NCBI RefSeq assembly: GCF_018613835.1
Contig: NZ_JAGGPM010000018.1
Span: 24,404 to 88,403, forward strand
Reading direction: 5' to 3'
Origin: Arthrobacter sp. ISL-5
GTDB taxonomy: Bacteria; Actinomycetota; Actinomycetes; Actinomycetales; Micrococcaceae
Length of the DNA stretch: 64,000 bases
Of this stretch, positions 15,724-24,053 are shown piece by piece. The translations under genes were made by a program, and so were the position numbers. The notes beneath the pieces are model-generated. The model searched no databases, was not told where the DNA came from, and saw only the letters and a program-made list of their open reading frames with translations. Position 1 is the first letter of the stretch. Each line of letters starts with the position of its first letter.

Positions 15724-17214
15724 ATGTCTGAACGCACCACCACCGTTCCCCTTCAATCGCCCACAGAAACTGCTGCACCCGGACAGGGCAAGGAAGAGCA
15801 CCTCGCCCGCGCCTTGGGCAACCGCCACATCCAGCTCCTGGCCATCGGCGGCGCCATCGGCACCGGACTGTTCATGGGCTCCGGCAAGACCATCTCCCTC
15901 GCCGGGCCCTCCGTGATCTTCGTCTACATGATCATCGGCTTCATGCTGTTCTTCGTCATGCGCGCCATGGGCGAGATCCTGCTATCCAACCTCAACTACA
16001 AGTCCTTCAGCGATTTCGCGGGCGACCTCCTCGGTCCCTGGGCCGGGTTCTTTACGGGCTGGTCCTACTGGTTCTTCTGGGTAGTGACGGGCGTGGCCGA
16101 CATTGTGGCGATCGCCGGGTACGTGGACAAGCTCGCCCCCGGCACACCCCTGTGGATTCCCGCGCTGATTACACCGGTGGTCCTGATCCTGCTGAACCTC
16201 CCCACGGTCAAGGCCTTCGGCGAAGCGGAGTTCTGGTTCGCGATCATCAAGGTGGTGGCCATTCTCGCCCTGATCGCCACCGGCGTGGTCATGATCGCCA
16301 CCCATTTCACCTCGCCCAGCGGCGCGGTGGCCAGCCTCGCCAACATCTGGAACGACGGCGGGATGTTCCCGCACGGCATGTTCGGCTTCATCCTCGGCTT
16401 CCAGATCGCCATATTCGCCTTCGCCGGCATCGAGCTGGTTGGCACTGCCGCAGCGGAAACCAAGGACCCGGAAAAGAACCTCCCCCGGGCCATCAACTCC
16501 ATCCCCATCCGCGTCCTGCTGTTCTACGTCGGCGCACTCGTGGTCATCATGGCCGTCAACCCGTGGCGCAGCATCGACCCCGCCAGCAGCCCGTTCATCG
16601 GCATGTTCACCCTGGCCGGCCTGGGCATCGCCGCCGTGGTCATCAACCTGGTGGTCCTGACGTCCGCCGCGTCCAGCGCCAACTCGGGCATCTACTCGAC
16701 CTCGCGCATGGTCTACGGCCTCGCCCAGGACGGCAACGCCCCGAAATCCTTCGGCAAGCTGAGCGTCCGCAAGGTCCCGCAGAACGCCCTCCTGTTCTCC
16801 TGCATCTTCCTGCTGGCCGGGCTGGTCCTGCTGTACGCGGGAGACTCCGTGATCGGCGCCTTCACCGTGGTCACCTCAGTGGCGTCCGTCCTCACGATGT
16901 TCGTCTGGTCCATGATCCTGGTCAGCTACATCGTGTTCCGCCGGCGCAGGCCCGAACTCCACGCGTCGTCATCCTTCAAGATGCCGGGCGGCTCCTTCAT
17001 GCCGTACGTGGTCCTGGCGTTCTTCGTGTTCATGCTGGTGGCCCTGGCCCAGGCTGAGGACACCCGGCTCGCCCTGGTGGTTGCCCCGCTGTGGTTCCTG
17101 CTGCTGGGCGCCGCCTGGTACTTCAACCGCCAGACACCCCTGCAGCAGGCCCGGATCGCGGAATGGACCGCGGACTCCACCGCCGGCGCCGCGTCGCCCG
17201 CGGCCAAGGCCTAG
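15724..17214 (+). CDS. cycA: D-serine/D-alanine/glycine permease
   Basis: A 496-residue APC-superfamily proton symporter with 12 membrane helices. Long stretches match the known E. coli CycA sequence: NRHIQLLAIGGAIGTGLFMG, FVYMIIGFMLFFVMRAMGE, FSDFAGDLLGPWAG and LVGTAAAETKDPEKNLP, making the assignment unusually firm for a permease. ATG 15724 follows GGAAGAAG; upstream ATG 15676 is rejected because the family starts near here. It has its own strong terminator and is probably monocistronic. Import of D-alanine, D-serine and glycine is expected from the family. Confidence 0.92.
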   Translation: MSERTTTVPLQSPTETAAPGQGKEEHLARALGNRHIQLLAIGGAIGTGLFMGSGKTISLAGPSVIFVYMIIGFMLFFVMRAMGEILLSNLNYKSFSDFAGDLLGPWAGFFTGWSYWFFWVVTGVADIVAIAGYVDKLAPGTPLWIPALITPVVLILLNLPTVKAFGEAEFWFAIIKVVAILALIATGVVMIATHFTSPSGAVASLANIWNDGGMFPHGMFGFILGFQIAIFAFAGIELVGTAAAETKDPEKNLPRAINSIPIRVLLFYVGALVVIMAVNPWRSIDPASSPFIGMFTLAGLGIAAVVINLVVLTSAASSANSGIYSTSRMVYGLAQDGNAPKSFGKLSVRKVPQNALLFSCIFLLAGLVLLYAGDSVIGAFTVVTSVASVLTMFVWSMILVSYIVFRRRRPELHASSSFKMPGGSFMPYVVLAFFVFMLVALAQAEDTRLALVVAPLWFLLLGAAWYFNRQTPLQQARIAEWTADSTAGAASPAAKA

Positions 17215-17243
17215 CTGTACCCAGAACCACAAACCAGAAACAC

Positions 17244-17290
17244 AAACCGCGCGGCGGAACACACCGGTGTTCCGCCGCGCGGTTTTCTTC
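17244..17290 (+). terminator. Rho-independent terminator of cycA
   Basis: A perfect 19-bp stem, AAACCGCGCGGCGGAACAC at 17244-17262 with its complement at 17267-17285, closes an ACCG loop and runs into a T-rich stretch (TTTTCTTCT). It lies 30 bases after the cycA stop. Confidence 0.9.
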
Positions 17291-17461
17291 TGCCCGCTCC
17301 TACGGTCCGCTCCCACGTCCGCGCCTGTTTTGTTTCAGCGGTGAGGAAGGTGTTAAACGGAAATTACATGGCCCGCCGGGCTCTGTAACAAGCGCGGCGA
17401 AGGATGGACACATGCCGGGCTGACAACCGGTGCAGCGTCCCTCCGCCGAAAGGATCTGACC

Positions 17462-17809
17462 GTGACCTTGAAGAACCTCTTCCTCCAGGGCATCTTCCCG
17501 TTCGACGGAGCCGGCCTGGAAAAGCCGGTGCCCATCCACAGCCAGCTCTCGCACTACGTTCCCGACGGCGTGATCAACCAGACGCTGTATTTCCGGGGCG
17601 GCAACTCCTCCCCCGAGCTGATCACCGTAGTGCTGATGCGGGACGGCGTGCCCATGCGGTACTTCCCCATCGGGGCCAAGGGCGACGTCCACGTACCGCT
17701 CCGGGTGGTGGAGGACATCGAGGGAGGATCGCTGATCGAGCTCCGGCTGCTTGCGGACACGGGTGTCACCGGCGCTGTGGTGGTCGATCTGGGGATGGTG
17801 GAGCACTGA
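17462..17809 (+). CDS. Small conserved-looking protein at the head of the nirBD operon
   Basis: The 115-residue protein starts at GTG 17462 with AAAGGA eight bases upstream. Its stop overlaps the nirB start by one base (TGATG), strongly suggesting co-translation. It has no signal peptide, membrane helix, cysteine or recognisable catalytic motif. The sequence (FPFDGAGLEKPVPIHSQLSHYVPDGVINQTLYFRGG, in part) looks like a compact beta-rich fold. I do not recognise the family. Location suggests a nitrite-reductase accessory or sensor role, which is inference only. Confidence 0.75.
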   Translation: MTLKNLFLQGIFPFDGAGLEKPVPIHSQLSHYVPDGVINQTLYFRGGNSSPELITVVLMRDGVPMRYFPIGAKGDVHVPLRVVEDIEGGSLIELRLLADTGVTGAVVVDLGMVEH

Positions 17810-20322
17810 TGACCACGCTGGCCAGCCGGTCCGCCCGGACCAAAACCGTTGATTCCCGCCGTCGGCTGGTGGTGATCGGCAACGGCATGGCGGGGGCGCG
17901 CGCCGTCGAGGAGATCCTGGCCCGCGGCGGGGCGGTACAGTACCGGATCACCATGTTCGGTGACGAGCCGTACGGGAACTACAACCGGATCATGCTCAGC
18001 CATGTCCTCTCCGGCGAGGAGGACACCGGCAACATCTTCCTGAACTCACTGGCCTGGTACCGGGACAACGACATCACGCTGCACGCCGGCGTCCGGGTGG
18101 ACAAGATCGACCGCTTCGCCAAGCTGGTGTTTTCCGGCGACGGCCGGGCCACCCCCTACGACGTCCTGATCATCGCCACCGGCAGCCGCTCGCACCTGCC
18201 GCCGATGGACGGCATGTACACGCCGGGCGGACGGCTGCTGCCCGGGATTTTCGCCTTCCGCACCATCGACGACACCACCGGCATGGTGTCCTACGCCCAG
18301 CAGGACCACCATCACCGCGCCGTGGTGATCGGCGGCGGGCTGCTGGGGCTGGAAGCCGCGCGGGGGCTGCAAAGCCACGGCATCGACGTCGAGGTGGTCC
18401 ACTCCGGCGGGCACCTCATGAACGCGCAGATGGGGCCCGACGGCGGAGCCGTCCTCCGCCGCAGTGTGGAAGCCCTCGGCATCGGGGTCCACACGGGCAG
18501 CCGGACCACGGCCGTCCTGGGCGCGGACAGAGTGCGGGGCGTCAGGCTGCGGGACAAGCCGGACATCGAGTGCGACATGGTGGTGGTGGCCGCCGGAATC
18601 CGGCCCAACGTGGACGTCGCAGTCACGAGCGGCCTGCCCGTGGAGCGGGCCATCGTGGTGGACGACCAGATGCGGGTGCCCGACGAGGATGAGATCTACG
18701 CGGTGGGCGAGTGCATCCAGCACCGCGGCGAGGTGTACGGCCTGGTGGCTCCGCTGTGGGAGCAGGCCGCCGTGCTGGCCGACCACGTGACCGGCGCCAA
18801 CCCGAAAGCGGCCTACCTGGGTTCCCGGACCGCCACCAAACTCAAGGTGGCCGGCGTCGACGTCGCATCCATGGGGCTGCAAGCCCCGGAACGGGACACC
18901 GATGAACACGTGGTGTTTTCGGAGCCGAGCCGCGGCGTCTTCAAGTCCATCGTGATCCGGGACAGCAAGATCGTGGGCGCAACGCTCCTCGGGGACAGCC
19001 GCAAGGTGGCCTACCTGACGCAGGCGTTCGACCGGGGCCTGCCGCTTCCCGACGAGCGCGTCTCGCTGCTGTTCGACATTGGCGGACCGGGCGAGGAAGC
19101 GGGAGTGGCCGAACTGGCCGGCGACGCCCAGGTCTGCAACTGCAACGGCGTCAGCAAGCAGACGCTGGTGGATACGGTGGCCGGCGGCTGCACCACACTG
19201 GCCGGAGTCATGGATGCCACGCGGGCGGGCAAGGGCTGCGGCTCGTGCAAGCTGCTGGTCCGGCAAGTGGTGGAGTGGGCCGCCGACGGCGCCGTGGAGG
19301 AGGACCCCGCGGCGGCGTACTACGTTCCGGGCGTGCCGCTGGAAAAGGCCGCGCTGATGAAGGCCATCCGCGAGCAGGGGCTGCGGTCCGTGTCCGCGGT
19401 GTTCGCTGCCCTGGCCCCGGGCGGCGCCGAGGACGCGAAGTCGAAGATGGGCCTGGCCTCGCTGCTGAAGATGATGTGGGCCGGCGAGTACATCGACGAA
19501 CGCGACGCGCGGTTCGTCAACGACCGCGTCCACGCCAACATCCAGCGCGACGGCACGTTCTCCGTGGTGCCGCAGATGAAGGGCGGCGTGACGTCGCCGG
19601 AGCAGCTCCGCCGGATCGCCGACGTCGCGGACAAGTACAAGATTCCCATGGTGAAGCTGACCGGCGGGCAGCGGATCGACCTGCTGGGTGTCCCTAAGGA
19701 GGACCTGCCGAAGGTCTGGGCCGACCTCGACATGCCATCCGGCTACGCCTACGGCAAGAGCTTCCGCACGGTGAAGACGTGCGTGGGGCAGGAGTACTGC
19801 CGCTTCGGCACGGGCGATTCCACCCGGCTGGGGATCGAGATCGAGTCGCGCTTCCAGGGCATCGAATCGCCGGCGAAGCTGAAGCTGGCCGTGTCCGGCT
19901 GCCCGCGGAACTGCGCCGAGTCGCTCGTCAAGGACGTTGGCGTGGTGGCGGTGGACGGCGGCCGCTGGGAGATCTATGTGGGCGGGGCGGCCGGGGCCCA
20001 CATCCGGAAGGGCGACCTGCTGGCCACGGTGGACAGCCCCGAGACCGTGAAGCTGCTGGCCGGCCGCTTCATGCAGTACTACCGCGAGCGCGCCAACTGG
20101 CTGGAACGGACGTACGCGTTCGTGCCGCGGGTGGGGATCGAGCACCTCCGGGCGGTGATTGTGGACGACGCCGAAGGCCTTGGCGCGCAACTGGACGCCG
20201 CCATGCAGGAGTCGGTGGACGCCTACGTTGATCCGTGGACCGAACGCGACGACCCCTTCACCCCCGGCCAGTTCCGCACCTCGCTCCCCCTCGAGGTCCT
20301 CCCCCAGGTGCCGGTCCGATGA
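17809..20322 (+). CDS. nirB: Assimilatory nitrite reductase [NAD(P)H], large subunit
   Basis: An 837-residue enzyme reducing nitrite to ammonium with six electrons. Domains in order: FAD-binding oxidoreductase (VVIGNGMAGARAVEE about residue 23), NAD(P)-binding (VIGGGLLGLEAARGL about 174), a BFD-type [2Fe-2S] domain (CNCNGVS about 443 with GKGCGSCK about 475), then the sirohaem/[4Fe-4S] module with the four cysteines in TCVGQEYCRFG (about 656) and SGCPRNCAES (about 695). Start is the ATG in TGATG; a longer frame back to 17404 overlaps the small gene and is not supported. It overlaps nirD by 4 bp. Confidence 0.97.
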   Translation: MTTLASRSARTKTVDSRRRLVVIGNGMAGARAVEEILARGGAVQYRITMFGDEPYGNYNRIMLSHVLSGEEDTGNIFLNSLAWYRDNDITLHAGVRVDKIDRFAKLVFSGDGRATPYDVLIIATGSRSHLPPMDGMYTPGGRLLPGIFAFRTIDDTTGMVSYAQQDHHHRAVVIGGGLLGLEAARGLQSHGIDVEVVHSGGHLMNAQMGPDGGAVLRRSVEALGIGVHTGSRTTAVLGADRVRGVRLRDKPDIECDMVVVAAGIRPNVDVAVTSGLPVERAIVVDDQMRVPDEDEIYAVGECIQHRGEVYGLVAPLWEQAAVLADHVTGANPKAAYLGSRTATKLKVAGVDVASMGLQAPERDTDEHVVFSEPSRGVFKSIVIRDSKIVGATLLGDSRKVAYLTQAFDRGLPLPDERVSLLFDIGGPGEEAGVAELAGDAQVCNCNGVSKQTLVDTVAGGCTTLAGVMDATRAGKGCGSCKLLVRQVVEWAADGAVEEDPAAAYYVPGVPLEKAALMKAIREQGLRSVSAVFAALAPGGAEDAKSKMGLASLLKMMWAGEYIDERDARFVNDRVHANIQRDGTFSVVPQMKGGVTSPEQLRRIADVADKYKIPMVKLTGGQRIDLLGVPKEDLPKVWADLDMPSGYAYGKSFRTVKTCVGQEYCRFGTGDSTRLGIEIESRFQGIESPAKLKLAVSGCPRNCAESLVKDVGVVAVDGGRWEIYVGGAAGAHIRKGDLLATVDSPETVKLLAGRFMQYYRERANWLERTYAFVPRVGIEHLRAVIVDDAEGLGAQLDAAMQESVDAYVDPWTERDDPFTPGQFRTSLPLEVLPQVPVR

Positions 20323-20684
20323 GCGCCAGCCCCGACGCCGGGCAGGGCACCGGCCTTTCGAACACCGGGCAGGGCGCCATCCTGCACGTCCTCGGCCCGC
20401 TGGACCAGGTTCCCGTGGGCGAGGGCCGGGCATTTGGCGTGGCGGGCGAGCAGATCGCGGTGTTCCGGCTCCGGGACGGTTCGCTCCGCGCCGTCTCCGC
20501 CGTCTGTCCGCACAAGGGCGGTCCGATCGCCGACGGCACCATCGACCAGGCGGTGGTGATGTGTCCGCTGCACCAGCACGCCTTCGAGCTGGACACTGGC
20601 TGCTCCACCACCGGGGCCGGCCCGCTGCGCAGGTATCCGGTGTTCGCGGACGGTAACCGGAACATCGTCCTGCGGCTCCCCTGA
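20319..20684 (+). CDS. nirD: Nitrite reductase small subunit, Rieske-type
   Basis: The 121-residue protein starts at the ATG of an ATGA overlap with nirB. It has a Rieske-fold core with VCPHKGGPI (Cys-x-His) and MCPLHQHAFEL (Cys-x2-His), so unlike enteric NirD it retains the four [2Fe-2S] ligands. It assists electron flow to the NirB sirohaem. The first 25 residues are a Gly/Ser-rich extension. Stand-alone nitrate reductase genes are not in this window. Confidence 0.94.
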   Translation: MSASPDAGQGTGLSNTGQGAILHVLGPLDQVPVGEGRAFGVAGEQIAVFRLRDGSLRAVSAVCPHKGGPIADGTIDQAVVMCPLHQHAFELDTGCSTTGAGPLRRYPVFADGNRNIVLRLP

Positions 20685-20695
20685 TCCCTTGGGCT

Positions 20696-20739
20696 GGGGA
20701 TACCTAGTTGGGCAGGGGATTCTGTGGCAGGGTATCCCC
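20696..20739 (+). other. Hairpin abutting the DUF1801 start codon
   Basis: GGGGATACC (20696-20704) pairs with GGTATCCCC (20731-20739), which ends exactly one base before ATG 20740. The enclosed segment carries TAGTTGGGCAGG, related to the 3' arm of the hairpin at 24533-24598. The structure would hide the weak ribosome binding region. Confidence 0.5.
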
Positions 20740-21135
20740 ATGGACTACACCGCAGATCCGCGCGTGGATGCCTACATCGATGCCCTGCCCGAGTGGCAGC
20801 AGGCGGTGTGCCGGGAGGTCCGCGAGCTGGTCCACGCCGCCGATCCCGGGGTAGTGGAAACCATCAAGCGCACGCGCCAGCCCTACTTCGTCCTGGAGGG
20901 CAACGTCTGCGCGCTCCTCGCCGCCAAGGACCACGTGAACGTCTTCCTGTACGACGGCGGGCTGACGCCGGATCCGGAGCACCTCATCACCGGCGGGCAT
21001 GAGAACAAGACGGGGCGCACCGTGGCCTTCTACGAAGGCGAGTCGATTAACGCCCCGGCCCTGACCGACATGTTCAGGTCCATCATTACCAACAACCGCG
21101 CCGGCGGCTGGCGCAGGATCAAGAAGGACCAGTAG
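20740..21135 (+). CDS. DUF1801 (YdhG-like) domain protein
   Basis: A 131-residue protein with the family start VDAYIDALPEWQQAVCREVRELVHAADPGVVETIK, then YFVLEGNVCALLAAKDHVNVFLYDG and a C-terminal LTDMFRSIITNNRAGGWRR. These proteins have a frataxin-like/YdhG fold with no assigned biochemical function. I place the start at 20740 since an upstream extension to 20689 contains the hairpin and no conserved residues. It is followed three bases later by the methyltransferase gene, so the two are probably co-transcribed. Confidence 0.85.
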   Translation: MDYTADPRVDAYIDALPEWQQAVCREVRELVHAADPGVVETIKRTRQPYFVLEGNVCALLAAKDHVNVFLYDGGLTPDPEHLITGGHENKTGRTVAFYEGESINAPALTDMFRSIITNNRAGGWRRIKKDQ

Positions 21136-21137
21136 CC

Positions 21138-21896
21138 ATGGCCGACCACCAGCACTCGCGCGCCAACAACGGCGAAACCAGTCACGCCGAAGCAGGGCAC
21201 GACGGCGCCGGTCACCATGGTGGGAACGGCGGCGACGGCGCCGCGCGGCTTTGGGACGACATGTACCGCAGCCGCCCGCGCGTCTGGAGCGGCCGGCCCA
21301 ACCCGCAGCTCGTGGCGGAAGCCGGCGGCCTCGCCCCCGGAACTGCACTCGATCTCGGCTGCGGCGAAGGCGCGGACGCCCTGTGGCTCGCCGAGCATGG
21401 CTGGACGGTAACCGCCGTGGATGTGTCCGCCGTCGCGCTTGAACGGGCTGCCGCCCATACGGCGGAAACCGGGTTCGGCCACCGCGTCACCTGGCTGCAG
21501 CGGGACCTGGAAACGTGGGCGCCCGAGGAGCGGTTTGACCTCGTCTCCGCGCAGTTCCTGCACTCCACGGAGATGCCCTGGCAGCGGTCACACCGGATTG
21601 CGGCCGACGCCGTCCGGCCGGGCGGGACGCTGCTCGTGGTGGGGCACCACCCGGACGGGCTGCCGCCGTGGGCGAGCCATGCCGCCGGCAGCCACGACGC
21701 CGGCAGCCACGCGGGGTCCGCGAGGTACTTCACAGCCGAGCAGCTCGTGGCCGAACTCGGCATCGCCCCGCCGGAGTGGAGCGTGGAGGTGGCGGAAAGC
21801 CGGGAACGGGAAGCCACCGGCCCCGACGGGCAGATGGCCATCCTGGCCGACGCCGTCCTCCGCGCCACCCGGCTGAAGGCAGCGGACATCCCCTAA
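21138..21896 (+). CDS. Class I SAM-dependent methyltransferase with His-rich N-terminus
   Basis: A 252-residue Rossmann-fold methyltransferase. GTALDLGCGEGADALWLAEHGW is the SAM-binding loop (about residues 68-90), followed by VTAVDVS and DLVSAQFLHSTEM. Residues 1-35 form an unusual His/Gly/Ala-rich tail (ADHQHSRANNGETSHAEAGH and so on), and near residue 180 a Ser-His-Ala-Gly repeat (WASHAAGSHDAGSHAGS) interrupts the domain; both could bind metal. It belongs to the tellurite-resistance TehB-like or generic methyltransferase 25 branch. Substrate unknown. It starts three bases after the DUF1801 gene. Confidence 0.87.
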   Translation: MADHQHSRANNGETSHAEAGHDGAGHHGGNGGDGAARLWDDMYRSRPRVWSGRPNPQLVAEAGGLAPGTALDLGCGEGADALWLAEHGWTVTAVDVSAVALERAAAHTAETGFGHRVTWLQRDLETWAPEERFDLVSAQFLHSTEMPWQRSHRIAADAVRPGGTLLVVGHHPDGLPPWASHAAGSHDAGSHAGSARYFTAEQLVAELGIAPPEWSVEVAESREREATGPDGQMAILADAVLRATRLKAADIP

Positions 21897-21921
21897 ATGC
21901 CAACGCGAGGAGCGTGGACCC

Positions 21922-22518
21922 ATGGCCAGATTGGTTGCTGAAATGACGATGTCCCTGGACGGCTTCATTGCCCTCCCGGACGACTCCGTGAACGGCCTCT
22001 TCGACTGGTACAGCAACGGGCCGGTGGACATTCCCACCGCGCGGTCGGACATGACCTGGCACGTCACGGAGGCGAGCGCCGAGCACCTGCGCCGCACCAT
22101 GTCCACGGCGGGCGCTCTGCTGGTGGGCCGGCGGATCTTCGACATCACCCACGGCTGGGACGGGCAGCACCCCATCGACTGCCCCATCGTGGTGCTCAGC
22201 CACTCCGTTCCGGACGGCTGGCCCCGCGACGGGGTCCCCTACACGTTCGTCACCACTGGGTTCGCGGATGCGGTCAAGGCCGCAACGGCACTTGCCGGCG
22301 ACAAGGATGTGGGCCTGGCCGGACCCGACGTCATCCGGCAGGCTATCGACGCGGGCCTCGTGGAGGAGATCCGGGTCAATCTGGCCCCGTGGCTGCTCGG
22401 CGAGGGCATCCGTTTTTTCGACCATCTCGCCGCCGCGCCGGTGAAACTCGAGCAGACCCGGGTGATCCAGGGCGATGCCGTCACCCACCTCTACTACAAG
22501 GTTCTGCCGCGCCTCTAA
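21922..22518 (+). CDS. Dihydrofolate reductase-family (RibD C-terminal) protein
   Basis: The 198-residue protein begins ARLVAEMTMSLDGFIALPDDSV, typical of RibD-C/DHFR-like proteins, with TAGALLVGRRIFDITHGWDG and DKDVGLAGPDVIRQAIDAGLVEEIRVNLAPWLLGEGIRFF. These features mark the YwjB/YyaP group of NADPH-binding reductases of unknown substrate rather than true FolA. GAGGAG precedes the ATG. It converges on the MFS exporter gene with only 13 bases between. Confidence 0.9.
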   Translation: MARLVAEMTMSLDGFIALPDDSVNGLFDWYSNGPVDIPTARSDMTWHVTEASAEHLRRTMSTAGALLVGRRIFDITHGWDGQHPIDCPIVVLSHSVPDGWPRDGVPYTFVTTGFADAVKAATALAGDKDVGLAGPDVIRQAIDAGLVEEIRVNLAPWLLGEGIRFFDHLAAAPVKLEQTRVIQGDAVTHLYYKVLPRL

Positions 22519-22531
22519 GAAGAACTCCGTA

Positions 22532-23914
22532 CTAGTCGGCAACCCGCGGCGCGATGGCGACCGCGGCTGCGGCGATCACCGCCGTCAGTGCGAAGACCCC
22601 GGCGAAGGAAGCCGCCGTCGTCGTCAGCGCGGTGAACACGATGCCGGTGGCCGCGAGCGCGAGGGCCCCGCCGAGGGAATCGGAAATGGACATCGCCGAG
22701 CTGTTGAAGCCTTCCGTGTCCGGTGTGGAGAGCGCGAGTGTCATGACGCTCAGCCGCGGGTACATCAGTCCCATGCCGCCGCCGGCAAGAATCCAGCCGA
22801 AAATCGCGACGGCGGCGGGCCAGCCGAAGGCGGTGGTCACCAGGGCGAGGACGATCGCGGCCAGCACCAGCAGCGAGCCGATCCGCACCGCGACGGGGCT
22901 GCCCAGCCGCCCGCCCAGGCGCCCCTGGATCCCGGAGGCCGCGGCCCAGGCGAGCGCGCCGCCGGTCAGGGTGAGGCCGGCGAACGTGGGCGAGAAGGCG
23001 TAGCGCTCCACGAGCAGGTAGGGAAGGTGGACCTCAGCGCCGAAGAACGCGGCGGACGCGAGTCCGCGGGTGAGGATCACGCTGGGCAGCCCGCGGCGGG
23101 CGGTCAGGGTGCCTCGCGGCACCAGCGGCCTGACCGCCAGCAATGCAACCACGACGGCGGCCCCCGCCACGAGCGGGCCGGCCACCGGCACCCCGGAGGA
23201 CAGGTTCAGGCCCAGCACGGCCAGCGCGGCGAGCGCAGCCCAGGCCAGCCGCCCGAGGGCCCACGGCGCCGGCTGGTCCTCGGGGCCGGACCGGACCCTC
23301 CGCAGCGCCGGGACCAGCATGGCCAGCGCCGGCACCACGAGCACCACGACGCCGAGGAACACCCAGTGCCAGCTGGCCAGCTGCGCCACGAGCCCGGCGG
23401 CGAAGGGACCCACGAGGGACGGGATGACCCAGGCGGCGGAGAACGCGGCGAAGATTTTGGCGTGCAGGACGGCCGGGTAGGCGCGGGCCACCACCACGTA
23501 CAGGGCCACGGTCATCGCGCCGCCGCCCAGGCCCTGGACCAGGCGGCCCGCCACCAGGGCGGGCATGCTTCCGGCCGTGCCCGCAATCAGCAGGCCCAGC
23601 GCAAAGACGGCAACGGAGACGTACAGCGGCGCCACGGGGCCGCGGCGGTCGGACCAGTTCCCGGCGCCCACCATGCCGATCACGCCGGTGGCCAGCGGAC
23701 CCGCGAAGGCGAGCGCATAGAGTCCGGCGCCGTCGAGCTCGCGGCTCACGATCGGCATGATGGTGGTCACGGCGAGGGATTCGAAGGCTGCCAGGAACAC
23801 CAGGGCGCACGCGCCAACGGTCACCAGGAGATAGGGGCGCTGGAGGATCCCGGCGGCTGGCGGGGCGGGGAGCGGCGGGGCGGATTCGTGCACGGCGGCC
23901 TGATCGGTAGTCAT
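22532..23914 (-). CDS. MFS exporter, probable SoxR target
   Basis: A 460-residue major facilitator transporter with 12-14 membrane helices. FAGPLATGVIGMVGAGNWSDRRGPVAPL holds the cytoplasmic loop 2-3 motif A (GxxSDRxGP), and GRLVQGLGGGAMTVALYVV is typical of helix 4-5 drug/proton antiporters. It is divergent from soxR. A SoxR operator lies in a 19-bp promoter spacer directly ahead of the ATG at 23914, so the predicted transcript has almost no leader. Inference: export of redox-active compounds such as phenazine or quinone-like antibiotics under SoxR control. Confidence 0.9.
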   Translation of the reverse strand: MTTDQAAVHESAPPLPAPPAAGILQRPYLLVTVGACALVFLAAFESLAVTTIMPIVSRELDGAGLYALAFAGPLATGVIGMVGAGNWSDRRGPVAPLYVSVAVFALGLLIAGTAGSMPALVAGRLVQGLGGGAMTVALYVVVARAYPAVLHAKIFAAFSAAWVIPSLVGPFAAGLVAQLASWHWVFLGVVVLVVPALAMLVPALRRVRSGPEDQPAPWALGRLAWAALAALAVLGLNLSSGVPVAGPLVAGAAVVVALLAVRPLVPRGTLTARRGLPSVILTRGLASAAFFGAEVHLPYLLVERYAFSPTFAGLTLTGGALAWAAASGIQGRLGGRLGSPVAVRIGSLLVLAAIVLALVTTAFGWPAAVAIFGWILAGGGMGLMYPRLSVMTLALSTPDTEGFNSSAMSISDSLGGALALAATGIVFTALTTTAASFAGVFALTAVIAAAAVAIAPRVAD

Positions 23915-23921
23915 GGACGCA

Positions 23922-23952
23922 ACCGTAAAACCTCAACTAAGGTTGAGGTCAA
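23922..23952 (-). promoter_or_regulatory. SoxR box within a 19-bp-spacer promoter
   Basis: A perfect palindrome, ACCTCAAC (23930-23937) TAAG GTTGAGGT (23942-23949), matches the known SoxR box core CCTCAA...TTGAGG. On the minus strand it sits between a -35 TTGACC (23952-23947) and a -10 TACGGT (23927-23922), separated by exactly 19 bp, the overlong spacer used by MerR-family activators. The predicted transcript start falls at or next to the MFS start codon at 23914. Confidence 0.88.
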
Positions 23953-24053
23953 GCTGCGCCTCCAAGAGGGGCGGGCGGTCATGGGGGTCTAGGCGGGCGG
24001 TCATGGGCGGGCGACGGTGCCGGCCGGCGCCGTTCTGGAGCTAGGGGGACAGC

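Noticed and set aside
17340..17461. GlnR box ahead of the nirB operon
   Set aside because: ATTAC and GTAAC half-sites occur, but neither has a GaAAC partner at N6 spacing.
18046..20433. 795-codon open frame antisense to nirB
   Set aside because: No recognisable domains, His/Arg/Gln-rich composition typical of reverse-complement frames; nirB on the other strand is certain.
22475..23992. 505-codon plus-strand frame opposite the MFS exporter
   Set aside because: Gly/Arg/His-rich shadow frame that runs through the SoxR promoter; no ribosome binding site or domain.
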